This document shows positions 16,594 through 26,015 of a DNA stretch of 64,000 nucleotides, piece after piece (position 1 is the first letter of the stretch; every line of letters begins with the position of its first letter). Below the pieces are notes generated by a model. That model made no database searches, was not told the DNA's origin, and saw only the letters and a list, made by a program, of their open reading frames with translations. The stretch is taken from positions 1,111,277-1,175,276 of the forward strand of contig NZ_CP024768.1 of assembly GCF_011395035.1 (NCBI RefSeq), given 5' to 3'. The translations under genes were made by a program, and so were the position numbers. The stretch comes from Pantoea cypripedii. GTDB taxonomy: Bacteria > Pseudomonadota > Gammaproteobacteria > Enterobacterales > Enterobacteriaceae.

Positions 16594-17360
16594 GTGATGT
16601 TCAGCCGCTGGTGCGCGCCCGCAATGTGCAGAAAAGCTACGGTGATAATGAGGTACTGAAAGGCATCGATCTGGATGTGTTCCCGGGCGAAGTCGTGGTG
16701 ATCCTCGGGCCTTCTGGCTCGGGCAAGTCCACCTTTCTGCGCTGTATTAACCATCTGGAAGATATGAACGCCGGTTCAATCATGGTGGGGGATGAGCAAA
16801 TTGGTTATGAATTAAAAAAAGGCATTTTGCATCGCCTGTCACCGCGCCGGATTGCGCATCAGCGCCAGAAGATTGGCATGGTGTTTCAGCAGTTCAACCT
16901 CTATCCCCATATGACGGTGTTGCAGAACATCATTGAAGCGCCGATTGGCGTGCATAAGTTTCCGCGCCAGGATGCGCTAAAACATGCCCGTGAGTTGCTC
17001 TCGACGGTAGGGTTGAGTGATAAAGCGGATGCCTGGCCGCGCCATCTGTCAGGGGGGCAGCAGCAGCGTGTGGCGATAGCGCGTGCGCTGGCGATTAAAC
17101 CCTCGCTGATGCTGTTTGATGAACCGACCTCAGCGCTCGATCCTGAGCTGGTGGGGGAAGTGTTGGCGACCATGCGCACGCTGGCGGATCAGGGATTAAC
17201 CATGATTGTGGTCACTCATGAAATTGGTTTTGCCCGTGAAGCTGCTGACCGTGTGGTATTTATGGATGGTGGCGTGGTGGTGGAGCAGGGCAGTCCGGAG
17301 CAGGTGATTGGCAATCCGCAGCACCCGCGTACTCAGGCGTTTTTGAGCCGTTTTATCTGA
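16590..17360 (+). CDS. ABC transporter ATP-binding protein, polar amino-acid type
   Basis: 256 residues with a complete ABC domain: Walker A GPSGSGKST near residue 40, Q-loop VFQQFNLYP, signature LSGGQQQR near 152, Walker B LMLFDEPTSALD and switch histidine VTHEIG. A small insert (YELKKGILHRLSPRRIAHQ) between Walker A and the Q-loop distinguishes it from GltL-type ATPases and is common in relatives of this subfamily. It is the last gene of the operon; tatE follows after 108 bases. Confidence 0.9.
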   Translation: MSDVQPLVRARNVQKSYGDNEVLKGIDLDVFPGEVVVILGPSGSGKSTFLRCINHLEDMNAGSIMVGDEQIGYELKKGILHRLSPRRIAHQRQKIGMVFQQFNLYPHMTVLQNIIEAPIGVHKFPRQDALKHARELLSTVGLSDKADAWPRHLSGGQQQRVAIARALAIKPSLMLFDEPTSALDPELVGEVLATMRTLADQGLTMIVVTHEIGFAREAADRVVFMDGGVVVEQGSPEQVIGNPQHPRTQAFLSRFI

Positions 17361-17468
17361 AACTTGCCCGGTGGCCGATCTTACTCTGTTACAGATTGCA
17401 GTTGAGCTGGCAAGCGATCTGCGCGTAAATATCAGTCACCGTTTTTCGCTAAGGTTGAAAGGTTAATT

Positions 17469-17672
17469 ATGGAAGGTATCAGTATTGCCAAACTGCTGAT
17501 CATCGGTGCTCTCATCGTTCTGCTTTTTGGCACCAACAAGTTACGTTCACTGGGTGGCGATCTGGGTTCCGCAATCAAAGGCTTCAAAAAGGCCATGAAA
17601 GATGATGAATCCACCGCAACCAAAAGCACTGCTGAAGAAGCACCGGCAGAACGTGTCAGCCACAAAGAGTAA
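17469..17672 (+). CDS. tatE: Twin-arginine translocase subunit TatE
   Basis: 67 residues. One N-terminal transmembrane helix (ISIAKLLIIGALIVLLFG) is followed by the TatA/E hinge and amphipathic helix (LRSLGGDLGSAIKGFKKAM) and an acidic tail ending SHKE as in E. coli TatE. It belongs to the TatA class and helps form the pore for folded proteins. Position next to lipA identifies it as tatE rather than tatA. A strong terminator follows. Confidence 0.93.
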   Translation: MEGISIAKLLIIGALIVLLFGTNKLRSLGGDLGSAIKGFKKAMKDDESTATKSTAEEAPAERVSHKE

Positions 17673-17718
17673 TCTCTACGGCTAACGTCAATAAGTGTAA
17701 AAATTTATTACGTTGTAA

Positions 17719-17750
17719 AAAAACCAGACTGTCTCCAGTCTGGTTTTTTT
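17719..17750. terminator. tatE terminator
   Basis: The stem AACCAGACT/AGTCTGGTT with a short loop is flanked by an A run and a T run, so it may act in both directions (convergent with lipA). Confidence 0.9.
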
Positions 17751-17757
17751 GTTTTCC

Positions 17758-17779
17758 GTAGCGGCGCGATTTATCGCGC
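17758..17779 (+). repeat. Single REP element between tatE and lipA
   Basis: One direct copy of the GTAGCGGCGCG-type palindrome. Its core GCGCGATTTATCGCGC is identical to the other copies. No inverted partner is visible nearby. Confidence 0.8.
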
Positions 17780-17817
17780 GCCTTTGATTTTGATGTCGCT
17801 GCGGCAGGAAGCAGGGA

Positions 17818-18783
17818 TTACTTAACTTCCAGCCCTTTGGCCTGCATATCAGCATGGTAAGAGGAGCGCACAAACGGGCCACAGGCCGCGTGGGTGAAGC
17901 CCATTGCCATCGCTTCAGCTTTCATCTCATCAAACTCAGCCGGGCTGACATAACGCTGCACTGGCAGATGGTGACGGCTCGGTTGCAGATACTGGCCCAG
18001 CGTCAGCATGGTGACGCCATGACGACGCAGATCGCGCATCACCTCAATGATTTCCGCATTGGTTTCACCCAGACCCACCATCAGGCCGGATTTGGTCGGC
18101 ACGTTTGGATGCGCTTCTTTAAAACGCTCCAGCAACTTGAGTGACCACTCGTAGTTGGCACCCGGTCGAACCTGACGGTAAACGCGTGGCACGTTTTCCA
18201 GGTTGTGGTTGAACACATCTGGCGGCGTCGCGGTGAGGATTTCCAGCGCACGATCCATACGGCCACGGAAATCCGGTACCAGGGTTTCAATCTTGATCGA
18301 GGGGCTTTTTTCGCGGATGGCACTGATGCAGTCGGCAAAGTGCTGAGCACCGCCGTCACGCAGGTCATCGCGGTCAACCGAGGTGATAACCACATAACGC
18401 AGCGCCATATCGGCGATGGTTTGGGCCAGCTTCACCGGCTCGTTAGCATCGGGGGCCGTCGGGCGACCGTGTGCCACATCGCAGAACGGACAACGACGGG
18501 TACAGATAGCGCCAAGAATCATAAAGGTCGCGGTGCCGTGGTTAAAACATTCCGCCAGGTTAGGGCAGGACGCCTCTTCGCACACCGAATGCAGGCCATT
18601 TTTGCGCATGGCGGCCTTGATGCCCTGGATACGGCTGGAGTCGGCAGGAAGTTTGATCTTCATCCACTCCGGCTTGCGCAGAATTTCCTCGCGCTCAGTG
18701 ACCACGGTTTTCACCGGAATCAGCGCCATTTTGTCGGCATCGCGATATTTGACGCCACGTTCCATCTGAATTGGTTTACTCAT
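17818..18783 (-). CDS. lipA: Lipoyl synthase
   Basis: This radical-SAM enzyme inserts two sulfurs into octanoyl-protein to make lipoyl groups. All six cluster cysteines are visible at the E. coli positions: C68, C73, C79 (auxiliary cluster, VCEEASCPNLAEC) and C94, C98, C101 (radical-SAM cluster, CTRRCPFC). Length 321 residues matches the family. The C-terminal serine for the auxiliary cluster lies in FVRSSYHAD. It is convergent with tatE. lipB lies upstream after about 170 bases, without the ybeF gene found between them in E. coli. Confidence 0.97.
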   Translation of the reverse strand: MSKPIQMERGVKYRDADKMALIPVKTVVTEREEILRKPEWMKIKLPADSSRIQGIKAAMRKNGLHSVCEEASCPNLAECFNHGTATFMILGAICTRRCPFCDVAHGRPTAPDANEPVKLAQTIADMALRYVVITSVDRDDLRDGGAQHFADCISAIREKSPSIKIETLVPDFRGRMDRALEILTATPPDVFNHNLENVPRVYRQVRPGANYEWSLKLLERFKEAHPNVPTKSGLMVGLGETNAEIIEVMRDLRRHGVTMLTLGQYLQPSRHHLPVQRYVSPAEFDEMKAEAMAMGFTHAACGPFVRSSYHADMQAKGLEVK

Positions 18784-18956
18784 AAATCTGCAGGTTCCGG
18801 TCGGGATTGCGATTTGAAAGCTTCCTCACTCAAACTGAGAACCAGGCTTTCAACTTTATTTGAAAAAATTGCAAAAATTATATCATCTCGCAGCGCGGGA
18901 AGCAGCCGCTGTGAAGGTCATCAGGTTACAAAATTGTAAATCCGCACAGATGGTCA

Positions 18957-19619
18957 TCACAGTGCTGGCTCATCGTTTCGCCACTCGCTGGTGGTAAAGC
19001 CGGTCAGGCGTGCAAAATGCTGCACCAGACGCGGCTGGACATCCGCAGTGGTGACACCGGGCTGGAACTGACCCAGCTGCGCCATGCGCATACCGGCATA
19101 ACCGCAGGGGTTGATACGCAGGAAAGGGGCGAGATCCATCGCCACATTCAATGCCAGGCCGTGAAATGAACACCCTTTGCGGATGCGCAGACCGAGCGAG
19201 CAAATCTTCTCTTCGCCGACGTAGACGCCAGGGGCGTCCGGGCGGGCATGCGCGCTGACACCGTAATCCGCCAGGGTAGCCACCACCGTTTCTTCCAGCG
19301 CCGTCACCAGCTGGCGCACGCCAAGTTTGCGGCGTTTAACATCGATCAACACATACATGACCTGCTGGCCGGGACCGTGATAGGTGACCTGGCCGCCGCG
19401 ATCGCTCTGCACCACGGGAATGTCGCCGGGCATCAGCAGATGCTCCGCTTTGCCCGCCTGGCCCTGAGTGAACACCGGGTTGTGCTCCACCAGCCAGACT
19501 TCATCCGGGGTGTCGCTGTCGCGTTGATCGGTAAAGCGGTGCATGGCGTCGGAAATCGGCTGCCAGTCGCGCAGGCCGAGTTGACGAACAAGAAGCGTAT
19601 TAGCTGACAAAACGGGCAT
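18957..19619 (-). CDS. lipB: Octanoyl-[ACP]:protein octanoyltransferase
   Basis: LipB transfers octanoate from ACP to lipoyl domains before LipA acts. The 220-residue protein has the conserved core GGQVTYHGPGQQVMYV (about residue 78), the catalytic Lys and Cys regions KICSLGLRIRKGCSFHGLALNV, and FLRINPCGYAGM with the catalytic Cys. I choose ATG 19619 (MPVLSANTL), which gives a length close to E. coli. The upstream frame opens only with TTG. It probably shares a transcript with ybeD upstream. Confidence 0.94.
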   Translation of the reverse strand: MPVLSANTLLVRQLGLRDWQPISDAMHRFTDQRDSDTPDEVWLVEHNPVFTQGQAGKAEHLLMPGDIPVVQSDRGGQVTYHGPGQQVMYVLIDVKRRKLGVRQLVTALEETVVATLADYGVSAHARPDAPGVYVGEEKICSLGLRIRKGCSFHGLALNVAMDLAPFLRINPCGYAGMRMAQLGQFQPGVTTADVQPRLVQHFARLTGFTTSEWRNDEPAL

Positions 19620-19679
19620 CCGGTAAAGAGTGAGAGGCAAAGTATAACGCTGGCAAAGATCCCTTTGCCAGCGTCAGCA

Positions 19680-19943
19680 TTACAGCACCATGCGCACGAT
19701 ATCGATGTTGCCTAACTCTTCATACAGGGTTTCAACCTGTTCAATGTGCGTAGCCATGATGGTGATGGAAACAGAATGATAATTGCCTTTGCTGCTCGGC
19801 TTCACATCTGGCTTGTAGTCGCCGGGCGCATGACGCTGCACCACAGCAACCACTTGATCAACCAGCTCCGGTTGCGCCAGACCCATCACTTTATAGGTAA
19901 ACGAGGTAGGGAATTCGAGCAGTTCATTCAGTTTGGTTTTCAT
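19680..19943 (-). CDS. ybeD: YbeD family protein (DUF493)
   Basis: The 87-residue protein is nearly identical to E. coli YbeD (MKTKLNELLEFPTSFTYKVMG; ends NIDIVRMVL). It has a ferredoxin-like ACT-type fold of unknown function. Its place between dacA and lipB is conserved across enterobacteria. A terminator lies just upstream on the same strand, so ybeD probably depends on its own promoter or on readthrough from dacA. Confidence 0.93.
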   Translation of the reverse strand: MKTKLNELLEFPTSFTYKVMGLAQPELVDQVVAVVQRHAPGDYKPDVKPSSKGNYHSVSITIMATHIEQVETLYEELGNIDIVRMVL

Positions 19944-19956
19944 ATTGACTCCGGTG

Positions 19957-19987
19957 CAAAAAAACAGGCTCCCGCCTGAGCGGGAGC
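19957..19987 (-). terminator. dacA terminator
   Basis: On the minus strand GCTCCCGC/GCGGGAGC-type pairing closes a short loop and is followed by CTG and a seven-T run, about 50 bases after the dacA stop. Confidence 0.85.
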
Positions 19988-20036
19988 AATAATATTAACT
20001 TATATAGGGGCAATGCGGCGTTTTTTCAATCGCGCC

Positions 20037-21248
20037 TTAGCCGAACCAGTGGTGGAACATCAGTTTGATGTAATCGATGATGCGACTGATGAAACCGCCT
20101 TCCTGTACTTCGTTCAGCACCACCAGCGGACGCTGTTCAATGGTTTTGCCATCCAGCTGGAAGTTGATGCTGCCCACCACCTGATTTTTCTGCAGCGGCG
20201 CATGCAGTTCGGTGTTGTTGAGCACATAGCTGGCTTTCAGATCTTTCATACGGCCACGTGGGATGGTCAGATAAGCATCTTTCTCCACGCCCAGCTGCAC
20301 GCGGTCGCTGTTACCAAACCAGACCGGCTCAGAAGCAAATTCTTTACCCGCCTTCAGCGGTGCTACGGTTTCAAAGAAACGGAAGCCCCAGGTCAGCAGT
20401 TTTTTGCTCTCGGTTTCACGGCCTTTGTAGGTATGGCCGCCCATCACCGCCGAAATCAGACGCATCTGGCCTTCAGTCGCCGATGCCACCAGGTTGTAAC
20501 CTGCGGCATCGGTATGGCCGGTTTTGATGCCGTCGACATTGAGGCTGGTATCCCACAGCAGGCCGTTACGGTTCAGCTGACGGATGTTGTTAAAGGTGAA
20601 CTCTTTCTCGTGGTAAACCGCGTATTCATCCGGTACATCACGAATCAGTGCCTGACCGATCAGCGCCATATCACGGGCTGAGCTGTACTGGCCGTCGGCA
20701 TCCAGGCCGTGTACGGTCTGGAAATGGGTGTTTTTCAGGCCCAGCGCCTGCACGTAATTGTTCATCAGGCTGACGAAGGCATCCTGGCTGCCAGCCACAT
20801 AATCGGCCATGGCAACACAGGCATCGTTACCGGATTGCAGCACGATACCGCGCGTCAGCTGCGAAACGGGAACGCGATCGCCGGGTTTGAGGAACATCAG
20901 CGAGGAACCTTTAAATACCGGGTTACCGGTAGCCCAGGCATCTTTACCCACGGTGACAATATCATCCTGATGGATTTTGCCCGCTTTGACCGCCTGGCCT
21001 ATGACGTAACTGGTCATCATTTTGGTCAGACTGGCCGGGTCGCGGCGTGCATCGGCGTTCTTTTCCGCCAGCACCTTGCCCGAGTTATAGTCGATCAGAA
21101 CGTAGGCTTCAGCATCAATGTCCGGGACGCCCGGAATCATAGTTTTGAGGTTAACATCGTCCGCCAGGGCGGCATGGCTGAGAGAAAGGGCGACCAGTGA
21201 TCCCACTGTCAGGCGTTTCAGAAAACGAGAAGGTTTCAGCGTATTCAT
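20037..21248 (-). CDS. dacA: D-alanyl-D-alanine carboxypeptidase (PBP5)
   Basis: 403 residues. A signal peptide runs to about residue 29 (SHAALA). The peptidase S11 domain carries the three active-site motifs: SLTK (S73, K76), SGN (about 139) and KTG (about 242). A beta-rich domain follows, ending in a C-terminal amphipathic membrane anchor (GGFISRIIDYIKLMFHHWFG). The enzyme trims the terminal D-Ala of peptidoglycan on the periplasmic face. A 130-base gap with a hairpin separates it from rlpA. Confidence 0.96.
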   Translation of the reverse strand: MNTLKPSRFLKRLTVGSLVALSLSHAALADDVNLKTMIPGVPDIDAEAYVLIDYNSGKVLAEKNADARRDPASLTKMMTSYVIGQAVKAGKIHQDDIVTVGKDAWATGNPVFKGSSLMFLKPGDRVPVSQLTRGIVLQSGNDACVAMADYVAGSQDAFVSLMNNYVQALGLKNTHFQTVHGLDADGQYSSARDMALIGQALIRDVPDEYAVYHEKEFTFNNIRQLNRNGLLWDTSLNVDGIKTGHTDAAGYNLVASATEGQMRLISAVMGGHTYKGRETESKKLLTWGFRFFETVAPLKAGKEFASEPVWFGNSDRVQLGVEKDAYLTIPRGRMKDLKASYVLNNTELHAPLQKNQVVGSINFQLDGKTIEQRPLVVLNEVQEGGFISRIIDYIKLMFHHWFG

Positions 21249-21379
21249 GTTCAGGACTACAACATCCGTGGGGTTAAGAGTGAAAAAAAGTGCCTTGACT
21301 CAAGCAAACGCCCTGATTGGGCGACATCTTGCTTTGCAAAACTGTTGTAACCAGGCATCACTATGCCTGGTCGTTATTA

Positions 21380-22471
21380 TCACATGCCGTTATGCGATGT
21401 GGTAATAAAGGAACTCATCTGCGCTTCATTGTTCAGGCGCTGCTGCAAGGCAGCGGCTTCTGCGCGGGATTTATAGCCGCCCAGTTGCACACGATAAACG
21501 TTACCATTGGCCTCAACCGAACCCGGTACACCGAAACGTTTGCCGAGGCTGGTTGCCAGCTCGCGTGCACGGGCGGCATCATTAAGCGCGCCTACCTGCA
21601 CCACATAACCTCCAGCGCTGGCCGGTGCGGAAGCAGCGGCAACGGGAGCGGCTACCGCCGCTGTCGCCGCGGGTGCAGCGGCAGCAGGTTGCGGCTCGCT
21701 GCCTTCCAGTACGCCATTGGCTAACGGTTGCGGTGCGCCAAGAAACCCATTGCTGCGGACCGGGGCACCCATACCATCGCTGCTTTGCAGCGTGCTGTTG
21801 TCCACCGCGCGGACATCCTGCGCGGGAGGCGTGGCGCTTTGGGTGCTGGCACTGCCACCCATCATTACCATACCGCCACCAAGGTCAGGGCGTGCTGGCA
21901 GCGCGTAGCTTTGTTTAGCGACCGTCGTACCGATGGTGCCGGGACCCGACAGCGTGCCGTCTGGCGCGACATTGATATAGTCAACGCGTACACGGGTATT
22001 ATTCGAGATATTCAGGCGGTCAGCTGCGGCGCTCGACAGGTCGATAATACGGCCCGGCGTATAGGGACCGCGATCATTGACGCGCACCACGATTTGACGA
22101 CCATTCGCCAGGTTAGTGACGCGGACATAGCTGGGTAAGGGCAAGGTCGGATGGGCAGCGCTCATGGCGTTAGGATCGAAGGATTCGCCAATCGCGGTAC
22201 GGTTACCCTGAGCTTCATTGCCATAAGACGTGGCTAAACCCACTTCACTGAAGTTAGAGGGATCTTTAACGATACGGTAGGTTTTGCCGTTGACGCTATA
22301 GTCCTGGCTGGTTGACGGATTAATCGGTTCGTAGCGCGGTTCCACCCCCGGAATTTCAACCACCGGGCCATTGTAAGCCGGTTGCGGTGGGGCGGTATTC
22401 TGCGGTTCCTGAGAGGAACAGGCAGCCAATACCAATGATGCCAGAACAACCCCAAGCCAGTCCTTACGCAT
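21380..22471 (-). CDS. rlpA: Septal-ring rare lipoprotein / lytic transglycosylase RlpA
   Basis: 363 residues. The lipobox LAAC places the lipidated cysteine at residue 18. The double-psi beta-barrel domain spans about 78-165 (GLATSYG, HPTLPLPSYVRVTNLANGR, VRVNDRGPY with the catalytic Asp region). An alanine/proline-rich linker follows at about 200-285, and the C-terminal SPOR domain (YVVQVGALNDAARA ... YRVQLGGYKSRAEA) binds denuded glycan at the septum. It lies in the conserved mrdA-mrdB-rlpA-dacA order, with a 10-base gap after mrdB. Confidence 0.94.
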   Translation of the reverse strand: MRKDWLGVVLASLVLAACSSQEPQNTAPPQPAYNGPVVEIPGVEPRYEPINPSTSQDYSVNGKTYRIVKDPSNFSEVGLATSYGNEAQGNRTAIGESFDPNAMSAAHPTLPLPSYVRVTNLANGRQIVVRVNDRGPYTPGRIIDLSSAAADRLNISNNTRVRVDYINVAPDGTLSGPGTIGTTVAKQSYALPARPDLGGGMVMMGGSASTQSATPPAQDVRAVDNSTLQSSDGMGAPVRSNGFLGAPQPLANGVLEGSEPQPAAAAPAATAAVAAPVAAASAPASAGGYVVQVGALNDAARARELATSLGKRFGVPGSVEANGNVYRVQLGGYKSRAEAAALQQRLNNEAQMSSFITTSHNGM

Positions 22472-22481
22472 GTGCAGCCTC

Positions 22482-23600
22482 TTAAACGCTTTTAGATAAC
22501 ATTTTTCGATGAGTATGGATCGACATTACGATGCCAAATCCGGCCATTAGTACAATCAATGCCGATCCGCCGTAGCTGACCAGCGGCAGCGGTACGCCAA
22601 CCACCGGTAAGATACCACTAACCATGCCAATGTTAACGAAAACATAAACGAATAAAATCAGCATCAAACCTCCCGCCATTACGCGACCAAAGGTGGTTTG
22701 TGCCCTGGCTGCGATAATCAAACCGCGCATAATCAGCAGCAGATACAGCACCAGCAACAGCAGCACGCCAACCAACCCAAGTTCTTCCGCCAGTACGGCA
22801 AAGATAAAGTCGGTATGGCGTTCAGGCAAAAACTCCAGCTGCGACTGGGTGCCATGCAGCCACCCTTTACCGCGCAGGCCACCCGAGCCGATAGCAATTT
22901 TTGACTGGATAATGTGGTAACCGGCACCCAATGGATCGCTCTCGGGATTGAGCAGCATCATCACGCGGTCGCGCTGATAATCGTGCATCAGGAAGAACCA
23001 CAGCACCGGGATAAACGCCGCAATCAGCAGTACCGCAACGCCAATCAGTTTCCAGCTCATGCCTGACAGGAACAGCACGAACAAACCTGATGCCGCGATC
23101 AGGATTGAGGTCCCGAGGTCAGGCTGCGCCGCAACCAGCAGGGTCGGGGCGAAGATCAGGATCAGTGCGATGCCGGTGTTCTTCAGCGTTGGCGGACACA
23201 CATCGCGGTTGATAAAGCGCGCCACCATCAGCGGCACGGCGATTTTGGCGATCTCTGATGGCTGAAAGCGCACCACGCCCAGATCCAGCCAGCGCTGTGC
23301 CCCTTTACTGATATGGCCGAAGGCATCTACGGCAATCAGTAATATCACGCAGAGGATGTAGAGATAGGGTGCCCAGCTCTCGTAAACGCGCGGTGGCACC
23401 TGCGCCAGCACGATCATGATCACCAGCCCCATCACAATCTGGCCGATTTTACGCTCCATCATGCCGGGATCCTGGCCACTGGCGCTCCAGATAACGAAAG
23501 CGCTATAGACCAGCAGGCCGATGATCACCAGCATAAAGAGGGGATCAATATGGATGCGCGTCCAGATCGTTCTTTTCTGCGGACTATCGTTCATGGACAT
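22482..23600 (-). CDS. mrdB: Rod-shape peptidoglycan glycosyltransferase RodA
   Basis: This SEDS-family polytopic protein of 372 residues polymerises glycan strands together with PBP2. It is recognisable along its length from E. coli RodA: SAFVIWSASGQDPGMMERKIGQI, GAQRWLDLGVVRFQPSEIAKIAVPL, AAQPDLGTS (with the essential Asp), LEFLPERHTDFIFAVLAEE and SYGGSALIVLMAGFGIVMSIHTH. The ATG at 23600 has AAGGTG upstream, formed from the end of mrdA. Confidence 0.96.
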   Translation of the reverse strand: MSMNDSPQKRTIWTRIHIDPLFMLVIIGLLVYSAFVIWSASGQDPGMMERKIGQIVMGLVIMIVLAQVPPRVYESWAPYLYILCVILLIAVDAFGHISKGAQRWLDLGVVRFQPSEIAKIAVPLMVARFINRDVCPPTLKNTGIALILIFAPTLLVAAQPDLGTSILIAASGLFVLFLSGMSWKLIGVAVLLIAAFIPVLWFFLMHDYQRDRVMMLLNPESDPLGAGYHIIQSKIAIGSGGLRGKGWLHGTQSQLEFLPERHTDFIFAVLAEELGLVGVLLLLVLYLLLIMRGLIIAARAQTTFGRVMAGGLMLILFVYVFVNIGMVSGILPVVGVPLPLVSYGGSALIVLMAGFGIVMSIHTHRKMLSKSV

Positions 23601-23602
23601 GC

Positions 23603-25507
23603 TTATTCACCTTCGTAACCGGGTGGCGTCGGTGCGGCTTCAGGAAGCACCGTGTTGTTATCGCCTAACATAATGTGGTCGAGAATCTGACGCATAACCG
23701 AGCCGACGGCCGGGCCAGCGCCGCCGTTCTCCAGAATCATGGTGACGGCGACACGCGGTTTATCGAACGGCGCGAAGGCGGTCATCAGTTTGTGGTCACG
23801 CAGACGCTCAGCGATTTTGTGTGCGTTGTAGGTTTCGTTCTCTTTCAGACCGAATACCTGGGCCGTACCGGATTTGGCGGCGATTTTATAGGGTGCGTCG
23901 GCAAAACTTTTATGCGCAGTCCCGTTGGGACGGTTGGCAACGCCATACATCCCGTCTTTGGCGATCTCCCAGAAACCGGAGTGGATATCGCCAATCGGTT
24001 CATCTGCTGGCTGGCGATACGGCACCATGGTATGACCTTCACGGGTCGCGTGCAGCAGATGTGGCACTTTGATCACCCCGTCGTTAATCAAAATCATCAT
24101 GGCTTTGTTCATTTGCACCGGCGTGGCGGTCCAGTAGCCCTGGCCAATCCCCACCGGAATGGTATCGCCCTGATACCAGGGTTTTTTAAAGCGCTTCAGC
24201 TTCCAGTCACGCGTCGGCATATTGCCGGGGCTTTCCTGAGGCAGGTCAATACCGGTGCGATGGCCGTAGCCAAATTTGGTCATCCATTCTGACAGGCGGT
24301 CAATCCCCATGTCATAAGCAACCTGATAGAAAAAGGTATCGGCGGATTCTTCCAGTGCTTTGGTGACGTTGAGACGTCCATGGCCCCATTTTTTCCAGTC
24401 GCGATAACGTTTTTCCGAACCCGGCAGCTGCCACCAGCCGGGATCAAACAGGCTGGTATTGCGGTTAATCACCCCGGCGCTGAGCGCTGATACCGCGACA
24501 TAAGGCTTCACCGTAGAGGCAGGGGGGTAGGCCGCCTGCAAGGCGCGATTATAAAGCGGACGGTTTTCATCGTTGAGCAAGGCTTTGTAATCTTTGCTGG
24601 AGATGCCATCGACGAACAGATTCGGGTCGTAGCTCGGTGTTGAAACCAGCGCCAGGATTTCGCCGGTACGTGGGTCGCTCACCACCACCGCCGCGCGGCT
24701 ACCTGTCAGCAGCGTTTCGATGTACTGCTGCAGTTTGAGGTCGATGGTGAGATAGATATCGCGTCCGGCCTGTGGTGATTGTTCATGCAGCTGACGTATC
24801 ACCCGGCCACGGTTATTCACCTCGACTTCTTCATAGCCGGTGGTGCCGTGCAGCACATCTTCGTAATAGTTTTCGATGCCCAGCTTGCCGATATCATGCG
24901 TCGCCGCATAGTTCGGCCATTTGCCTTCCTGATCGAGACGGCTGACGTCACGATCGTTAATTTTTGAGACGTAGCCCACCACATGGGTCAGCGTTTGTCC
25001 GTAGGGATAGTAGCGACGCTGGTAACCTTTCACTTCCACGCCAGGGAAGCGGTACTGATTCACGGCAAAACGCGCCACCTGCACATCGCTCAGGGCGGTT
25101 TTGACCGGAATGGAGGTGAAGCGGCGTGAGCGCTTGCGTTCTTTATCAAACGCATCCAAATCATCATCGGTGAGGTCGAGGATCGGGCGCAGGTCCTGTA
25201 GCGTTTGCTTCAGGTCATCGACTTTTTCCGGCACCAGCTCGGCCTGATAGATGGTTCGATTCAGCGCCAGCGGCACGCCGTTGCGATCAAAAATGATACC
25301 GCGGCTCGGTGCCACCGGCACCAGCTTGATGCGGTTGTCATTGGAGCGGGTGCTGTAATCAGCAAAACGCAGAATTTGCAGGTGGTACAGGTTGACCACC
25401 AGAATACCGGAAAGCAGCAGGATGCCGAAAAAGGCTACCAAAGCCCGACGGACAAACAGCTTTTGTTCGGCAGTGTAATCGCGAAAAGCGTTGCTTTGTA
25501 ATTTCAT
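23603..25507 (-). CDS. mrdA: Penicillin-binding protein 2 (peptidoglycan transpeptidase)
   Basis: 634 residues. One N-terminal membrane span (about 22-42) is followed by the non-catalytic dimerisation domain and the transpeptidase domain with SxxK in PPASTVKPYV (Ser near residue 331), the SAD-type motif ESADTFFYQ and KSGTAQ near 545. It cross-links peptidoglycan for rod elongation with RodA. The C-terminal tail after the transpeptidase fold is proline-rich. It lies between rlmH and mrdB, as in E. coli. Confidence 0.96.
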   Translation of the reverse strand: MKLQSNAFRDYTAEQKLFVRRALVAFFGILLLSGILVVNLYHLQILRFADYSTRSNDNRIKLVPVAPSRGIIFDRNGVPLALNRTIYQAELVPEKVDDLKQTLQDLRPILDLTDDDLDAFDKERKRSRRFTSIPVKTALSDVQVARFAVNQYRFPGVEVKGYQRRYYPYGQTLTHVVGYVSKINDRDVSRLDQEGKWPNYAATHDIGKLGIENYYEDVLHGTTGYEEVEVNNRGRVIRQLHEQSPQAGRDIYLTIDLKLQQYIETLLTGSRAAVVVSDPRTGEILALVSTPSYDPNLFVDGISSKDYKALLNDENRPLYNRALQAAYPPASTVKPYVAVSALSAGVINRNTSLFDPGWWQLPGSEKRYRDWKKWGHGRLNVTKALEESADTFFYQVAYDMGIDRLSEWMTKFGYGHRTGIDLPQESPGNMPTRDWKLKRFKKPWYQGDTIPVGIGQGYWTATPVQMNKAMMILINDGVIKVPHLLHATREGHTMVPYRQPADEPIGDIHSGFWEIAKDGMYGVANRPNGTAHKSFADAPYKIAAKSGTAQVFGLKENETYNAHKIAERLRDHKLMTAFAPFDKPRVAVTMILENGGAGPAVGSVMRQILDHIMLGDNNTVLPEAAPTPPGYEGE

Positions 25508-25541
25508 CCGCTGCGTTTAATGTCCGGGGTTGGCCTGGCGT

Positions 25542-26012
25542 TTATTCACGGTGATAAGGATGATTGGCGGTGATGCTCCAGGCACGGTACAGGCTCTCGG
25601 CCACCAGCACACGCACCAGCGGATGTGGCAGCGTCAGTGCTGACAGTGACCAGCTTTGCTCTGCCGCCGCCTTACAGGCAGGCGACAGGCCTTCAGGCCC
25701 GCCGATCAACAGGCTAACATCGCGGCCATCCTGCTTCCAGCGCTCCAGTTGCTGCGCCAGCTGCGGGGTTTCCCACGGTTGCCCGGGAATATCCAGCGTC
25801 ACAATGCGATTACCTTTGCCCACAGCCGCCAGCATCGCTTCACCTTCTTTTTCAAGAATGCGTTTGATGTCGGCGTTTTTGCCGCGTTTGCCTGCTGCTA
25901 CTTCGGTCAGTTCCAGCGGCATATCTTTAGGGAAGCGGCGCAGATATTCGGTAAACCCGGTCTGAACCCAATCCGGCATTTTGGTGCCGACGGCCACAAG
26001 CTGCAATTTCAC
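25542..26012 (-). CDS. rlmH: 23S rRNA pseudouridine-1915 N3-methyltransferase
   Basis: The 156-residue SPOUT methyltransferase is almost identical to E. coli RlmH. The SAM-binding knot region LLIGGPEGLSPACKAAAEQSWSLSALTLPHPLVRVLVAESLYRAW is complete, and it ends NHPYHRE. The start is GTG at 26012. The gene follows rsfS by three bases, so the two form one ribosome-related unit. Confidence 0.96.
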   Translation of the reverse strand: MKLQLVAVGTKMPDWVQTGFTEYLRRFPKDMPLELTEVAAGKRGKNADIKRILEKEGEAMLAAVGKGNRIVTLDIPGQPWETPQLAQQLERWKQDGRDVSLLIGGPEGLSPACKAAAEQSWSLSALTLPHPLVRVLVAESLYRAWSITANHPYHRE

Positions 26013-26015
26013 TGC

